Source of the DNA: Acidimicrobiales bacterium | GTDB taxonomy: Bacteria; Actinomycetota; Acidimicrobiia; Acidimicrobiales; Palsa-688 | Length of the DNA stretch: 7,227 nucleotides | Direction: 5' to 3' | Assembly: GCA_030039575.1 (NCBI GenBank) | Contig: JASHVH010000343.1 | Span: 1 to 7,227, forward strand | In this document: piece after piece, positions 5,141 through 7,227 of the stretch | Layout: every line of letters begins with the position of its first letter | Numbering within the stretch: the stretch's first letter is position 1 | Notes under the pieces: model-generated | The model's database searches: none | Seen by the model: only the letters and a program-made list of their open reading frames with translations | Told to the model about the DNA's origin: nothing | Program-made: the position numbers and the translations under genes

Positions 5141-5163
5141 AGCCACGATCGGGACGTGGCTTT
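5141..5163 (+). terminator. Likely terminator of the sigma factor gene
   Basis: AGCCACG (5141-5147) and CGTGGCT (5155-5161) make a perfect 7-bp stem with a 7-base loop, followed directly by two more T residues, so TTT runs through 5161-5163. It lies 60 bases after the sigma factor stop and about 60 bases before the padR promoter, a fitting place to separate the two transcription units. The T-run is short, as is common in high-GC actinobacteria. Apart from this hairpin, the one at 5106 and the padR promoter, the 201 bases between the two genes hold nothing I recognise. Confidence 0.45.
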
Positions 5164-5223
5164 GATGCCGTCGAGGCTGGGCAACGACCGCGCCGGCATT
5201 CTGACCGGGATTTCTTCCCCGCC

Positions 5224-5266
5224 TTGACCACCGGTGTAGGTTCAGTAGTATATTTAGTATGCTACT
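5224..5266 (+). promoter_or_regulatory. padR promoter with overlapping operator dyad
   Basis: TTGACC (5224-5229), a 16-base spacer and TAGTAT (5246-5251) form a near-canonical promoter. An A+T-rich dyad overlaps the -10 and the expected start point near 5258: AGTAGTAT (5244-5251) and ATGCTACT (5259-5266), 7 of 8 positions pairing across 7 bases. The hexamer TAGTAT also occurs twice in direct orientation, at 5246 and 5255. A local A+T island just upstream of a PadR gene, with a dyad over the core promoter, fits autorepression, which is common in this family. The dyad is seen; PadR binding to it is inferred. Confidence 0.68.
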
Positions 5267-5281
5267 AACTGGGGATGCGGG

Positions 5282-5863
5282 ATGAGCGTCCGGCACGCCA
5301 TTTTGGGGCTACTTAGTGACGGGCCGAAGTACGGGCTCCAGCTGCGTCAGGCGTTCGAGCGCCAGACCGGCGAGGTGTGGCCGCTCAATGTGGGCCAGGT
5401 GTACACGACGCTGCAACGTCTCGAGCGCGACGGCCTGGTGGAGTCGGAGGGCGCGGGCGAAGACGATAGGCAAAAGGGTTTCCGGATAACGCCGGCGGGC
5501 GAGCGCGAGCTCGACAGCTGGCTCCGCACCCCGGTGGACCTGTCCTCGCCCCCGCGCGACGAGTTGGTGATCAAGGTGCTTGTCGGTTTGCGGGTGCCCG
5601 GCGTCGACCTGGACGACGTTATCCAGGTCCACCGCCGCTACCTCGCCGAGCTCAGGCAGCAGTGGACGCGTATCAAAGAGGACGAAGCCCACTACGACCT
5701 GTCTCTGGCGCTCGTCGTTGACGCTGAGCTTTTCCGGTTGGACTCGGTCATGCGGTGGCTGGACGCGGCCGACGCCCGCTTGAAGCGGGCCGCCCTCGAT
5801 CCTCCCGACCGGGTGCAGTCGGCGTTGCCAAGGCTACGAGTGAAAACTCAAGGCCGGCGATGA
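5282..5863 (+). CDS. PadR-family transcriptional regulator
   Basis: The 193-residue product is a PadR regulator of the longer, two-domain kind. Residues 1-82 form the winged helix: VRHAILGLLSDGPKYGLQL is the family opening, NVGQVYTTLQRLERDGLVES (36-55) the recognition helix and following strand, and GFRITPAGERELDSWL the wing and its end. Residues about 90-170 are helical (DELVIKVLVGLR, VHRRYLAELRQQW, DAELFRLDSVMRWL) and correspond to the dimer-forming C-terminal domain. Such proteins are mostly repressors released by small aromatic or drug-like ligands. ATG 5282 follows CTGGGGATGCGGG, a moderate ribosome binding region. Their regulated partner is often an adjacent transporter or enzyme gene, but here the only downstream gene seen is the glutamine synthetase relative, 131 bases away behind an inverted repeat. 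The ligand is unknown. The A+T-rich dyad in the promoter is the likely operator. Confidence 0.93.
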   Translation: MSVRHAILGLLSDGPKYGLQLRQAFERQTGEVWPLNVGQVYTTLQRLERDGLVESEGAGEDDRQKGFRITPAGERELDSWLRTPVDLSSPPRDELVIKVLVGLRVPGVDLDDVIQVHRRYLAELRQQWTRIKEDEAHYDLSLALVVDAELFRLDSVMRWLDAADARLKRAALDPPDRVQSALPRLRVKTQGRR

Positions 5864-5889
5864 GCTTCCTGAAAATCGTGTCGAGGGCC

Positions 5890-5948
5890 TGAGGCGCCGA
5901 TTGGGTTATGCTGCGGCCTGCTCAAGCGTGTCGGTATGCGGCGCCTCA
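5890..5948 (+). repeat. 10-bp perfect inverted repeat between padR and the glutamine synthetase gene
   Basis: TGAGGCGCCG (5890-5899) and CGGCGCCTCA (5939-5948) are perfectly complementary and enclose 39 bases. The left arm begins 26 bases after the padR stop. Transcribed, it would form a long-looped stem that could end the padR message or form part of the 5' leader of the next gene. No T-run follows. The loop has TATGCT at 5907-5912 and TATGCG at 5935-5940, but no convincing -35 box stands before either. Confidence 0.5.
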
Positions 5949-5960
5949 CTGAGACCTCAG
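5949..5960. promoter_or_regulatory. Small dyad upstream of the glutamine synthetase gene
   Basis: CTGAGACCTCAG is an inverted repeat of CTGAG and CTCAG with a two-base centre, directly after the longer repeat and 34 bases before the GTG start. The tight centre suits a protein-binding site better than an RNA hairpin. An A+T patch, GATATTTTT (5968-5976), follows and might serve as a -10 region (TATTTT, 5970-5975), with no good -35. The regulator is unknown. Confidence 0.25.
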
Positions 5961-5994
5961 CCAGGCCGATATTTTTCAAGACTCGGGAGTGGCC

Positions 5995-7227
5995 GTGCCC
6001 AAAGCAGACGGAGCAAAACGGGCTAGCGCCTACGGCGAGCAGGCGGGGGCACTGGCCAAAGGGCTGGCCGAGTGCGGCATCGATGCCATCGCGCTGAATT
6101 ATGTCGATAACTCGGGGATCACGCGGGTAAAAGCGGTCCCGCCGGCCCGGTTGGAGGCGGCGGCCACGCGCGGCGTTGGCATGTCCCCGGTATTCGATGT
6201 CCTATTGGTGGACGATTCCATTACGGCGACCGAGGCGGCTACGGCGCCCGTCGGCGACCTGAGGCTCCACCCTGACCTGGCCCGGCTGGTAAACCTCGCC
6301 GCCCAACCTGGCTGGGCGTGGGCGCCGGTCGACCGGCGGGCGCGATCAGGCGAACCGCACCCTCTCTGCCACCGCAATTTCGCCTCCCGCATGGTGGCTC
6401 GGGCCGCTGAGCGCAACCTGTCGGCCGCGATGGCGTTCGAGATCGAGTGGGTGGTCTCCTCGGGCGCCGGCGACGACTTCACACCCGTAACGCTGGGCCC
6501 TGCGTACGGGATGACGAGGCTCGTAGACTGCGCGGACTACCTGCGGGAGGTGGTGCGGGCCTTCGAGGCCGAGGGCCTGGGAGTGGAACAGGTCCACCCC
6601 GAGTACGCGGCGAGCCAGTTCGAGATCTCTGTGAAGCACAACGACCCGGTGGGAGCGGCCGACGACAGCGTCCTCGGCCGCGAGACGGTCCGCGCCGTCG
6701 GGCTGACGCATGGCTGGCGAACGAGTTTTGCCCCGAGCGTCGTCGCCGGGCAGGTCGGCAACGGCGGCCACGTGCACGTGAGCCTCCGGCGAGGCGACTG
6801 CAACCTTTTCGCCGGAGGGGACGGTCCTTACGGCGTGACGGCCGAGGCCGAGGCGTTCATGGCCGGGGTGCTTCGTGAGCTGCCGGCCTTGCTTGCTCTC
6901 GGGGCGCCCAGCGTGGGCAGCTACTTGCGCCTCGTCCCGCAACATTGGGCGGGGGCCTACCAGGCCTGGGGGCTCGAGAACCGGGAGGCGGCGCTGCGCC
7001 TGGTCACCGGGACGGCCGGCCACGAGCCCGGTTCCGCCAACCTCGAGGTGAAATGCTTCGACCTCAGTGCCAGCCCGTACCTGGTCGTGGGTGGCGTACT
7101 GGCCGCCGGACTGGCCGGGCTCGAAGACAAGCTCCAGCTACCTCCGGAGGTGACGGTCGACCCGGCGACGCTGACAAAACGCCAGCTGTCCGTGGCCGGC
7201 GCCAGGCGGCTCCCCGCCAGCCTGGAC
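5995..7227 (+). CDS. Glutamine synthetase-family ligase, GlnA3-like, cut off by the window end
   Basis: The 411 codons seen encode a type I glutamine synthetase-fold enzyme, which activates a gamma-carboxylate with ATP and joins it to ammonia or an amine. Residues about 25-110 form the N-terminal beta-grasp domain (DNSGITRVKAVP); the rest is the catalytic domain. Motifs: FEIEW (148-152) with Glu149 and Glu151; EYAASQFEI (203-211) with Glu203 and Glu210; NGGHVHVSL (256-264) with the ATP-site histidine; SYLRLVPQHWAGAYQAWG (309-326) with Arg312; ENREAALRL (328-336) with Glu328, Arg330 and Arg335; and LEVKCFD (350-356) with Glu351. Oddities: AAS replaces the usual GPG or APG before Gln208; Lys353 stands where classical enzymes have Arg; SASPYL replaces ANPYL. 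These suggest a paralogue such as Mtb GlnA3, not the housekeeping GlnA, so the substrate is open. The adenylylation-site region is not recognisable in the visible part. GTG 5995 has GGGAG (5985-5989) five bases upstream; an in-frame stop lies at 5950-5952. Confidence 0.9.
   Translation, partial: MPKADGAKRASAYGEQAGALAKGLAECGIDAIALNYVDNSGITRVKAVPPARLEAAATRGVGMSPVFDVLLVDDSITATEAATAPVGDLRLHPDLARLVNLAAQPGWAWAPVDRRARSGEPHPLCHRNFASRMVARAAERNLSAAMAFEIEWVVSSGAGDDFTPVTLGPAYGMTRLVDCADYLREVVRAFEAEGLGVEQVHPEYAASQFEISVKHNDPVGAADDSVLGRETVRAVGLTHGWRTSFAPSVVAGQVGNGGHVHVSLRRGDCNLFAGGDGPYGVTAEAEAFMAGVLRELPALLALGAPSVGSYLRLVPQHWAGAYQAWGLENREAALRLVTGTAGHEPGSANLEVKCFDLSASPYLVVGGVLAAGLAGLEDKLQLPPEVTVDPATLTKRQLSVAGARRLPASLD

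Noticed and set aside
4046..5296. A 416-codon open frame on the minus strand across the sigma factor gene
   Set aside because: It is antisense to the clearly recognised sigma factor, its product is Arg/Gln/His-rich without any known domain, and long antisense frames are expected in G+C-rich coding DNA.
5879..5884. TGTCGA, resembling the -35 motif I recall for ECF42-dependent promoters, upstream of the glutamine synthetase gene
   Set aside because: No matching CGAC/CGTC -10 stands at a suitable distance, the hexamer also occurs by chance within ppx and the glutamine synthetase gene, and none is found upstream of the sigma factor itself.

Overview
The window is a 7.2 kb piece of a high-GC chromosome, most probably from an actinobacterium (Actinomycetota). 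The main evidence is the left-hand block, divIC (FtsB-like), a DUF501 gene and a Ppx/GppA phosphatase. It matches the conserved actinobacterial cluster seen in Mycobacterium tuberculosis as Rv1024-Rv1025-Rv1026, downstream of eno. Many GTG starts, -10 boxes of the TAnnnT type, a nickel superoxide dismutase, an ECF42-type sigma factor and an actinobacterial-looking glutamine synthetase relative fit this. The sequence does not fix the class or genus.

Layout, left to right. (1) Positions 1-1732 (+): the 3' end of divIC, a DUF501 gene ending in a five-unit AQKPA repeat, and a ppx gene whose start overlaps the DUF501 stop. (2) 1752-2372 (+): a RimJ/RimL-like GNAT acetyltransferase, apparently transcribed from its own promoter inside the end of ppx, possibly as a leaderless mRNA. 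(3) 2397-3220 (-): a small cupin and, upstream of it in the same probable operon, sodX, the peptidase that matures nickel superoxide dismutase. (4) 3268-3687 (+): sodN, encoding the NiSOD precursor, divergent from sodX across 47 bases that hold a strong ribosome binding site and a candidate promoter. (5) 3830-5080 (+): an ECF42-type sigma factor with its large C-terminal extension, separated from sodN by a G+C-rich stretch with nested inverted repeats. (6) 5282-5863 (+): a PadR regulator with a clear promoter overlapped by a dyad, probably its own operator. (7) 5995 to the window end (+): a glutamine synthetase-family enzyme, cut off by the window edge after 411 codons.

How the genes work together. 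The first block concerns division and phosphate/alarmone metabolism and is ordinary core genome. The centre is a compact superoxide-defence module: SodN is made with a 22-residue leader, and SodX is predicted to cut the leader so that His1 of the Ni-hook (HCDLPCGVY) becomes the new N terminus. The cupin next to sodX is an unstudied candidate accessory protein. The sigma factor, PadR regulator and glutamine synthetase relative form a looser regulatory and nitrogen-related part. The sigma factor lacks the DGPF/YCII-type partner genes usual for its group, and the PadR regulator lacks an adjacent transporter.

No RNA genes, insertion sequences, CRISPR arrays or attachment sites were seen. The best candidates for something new are the sodX-linked cupin, the departures of this NiSOD from the Streptomyces form (long leader, extra cysteine), and the substitutions in the glutamine synthetase relative.
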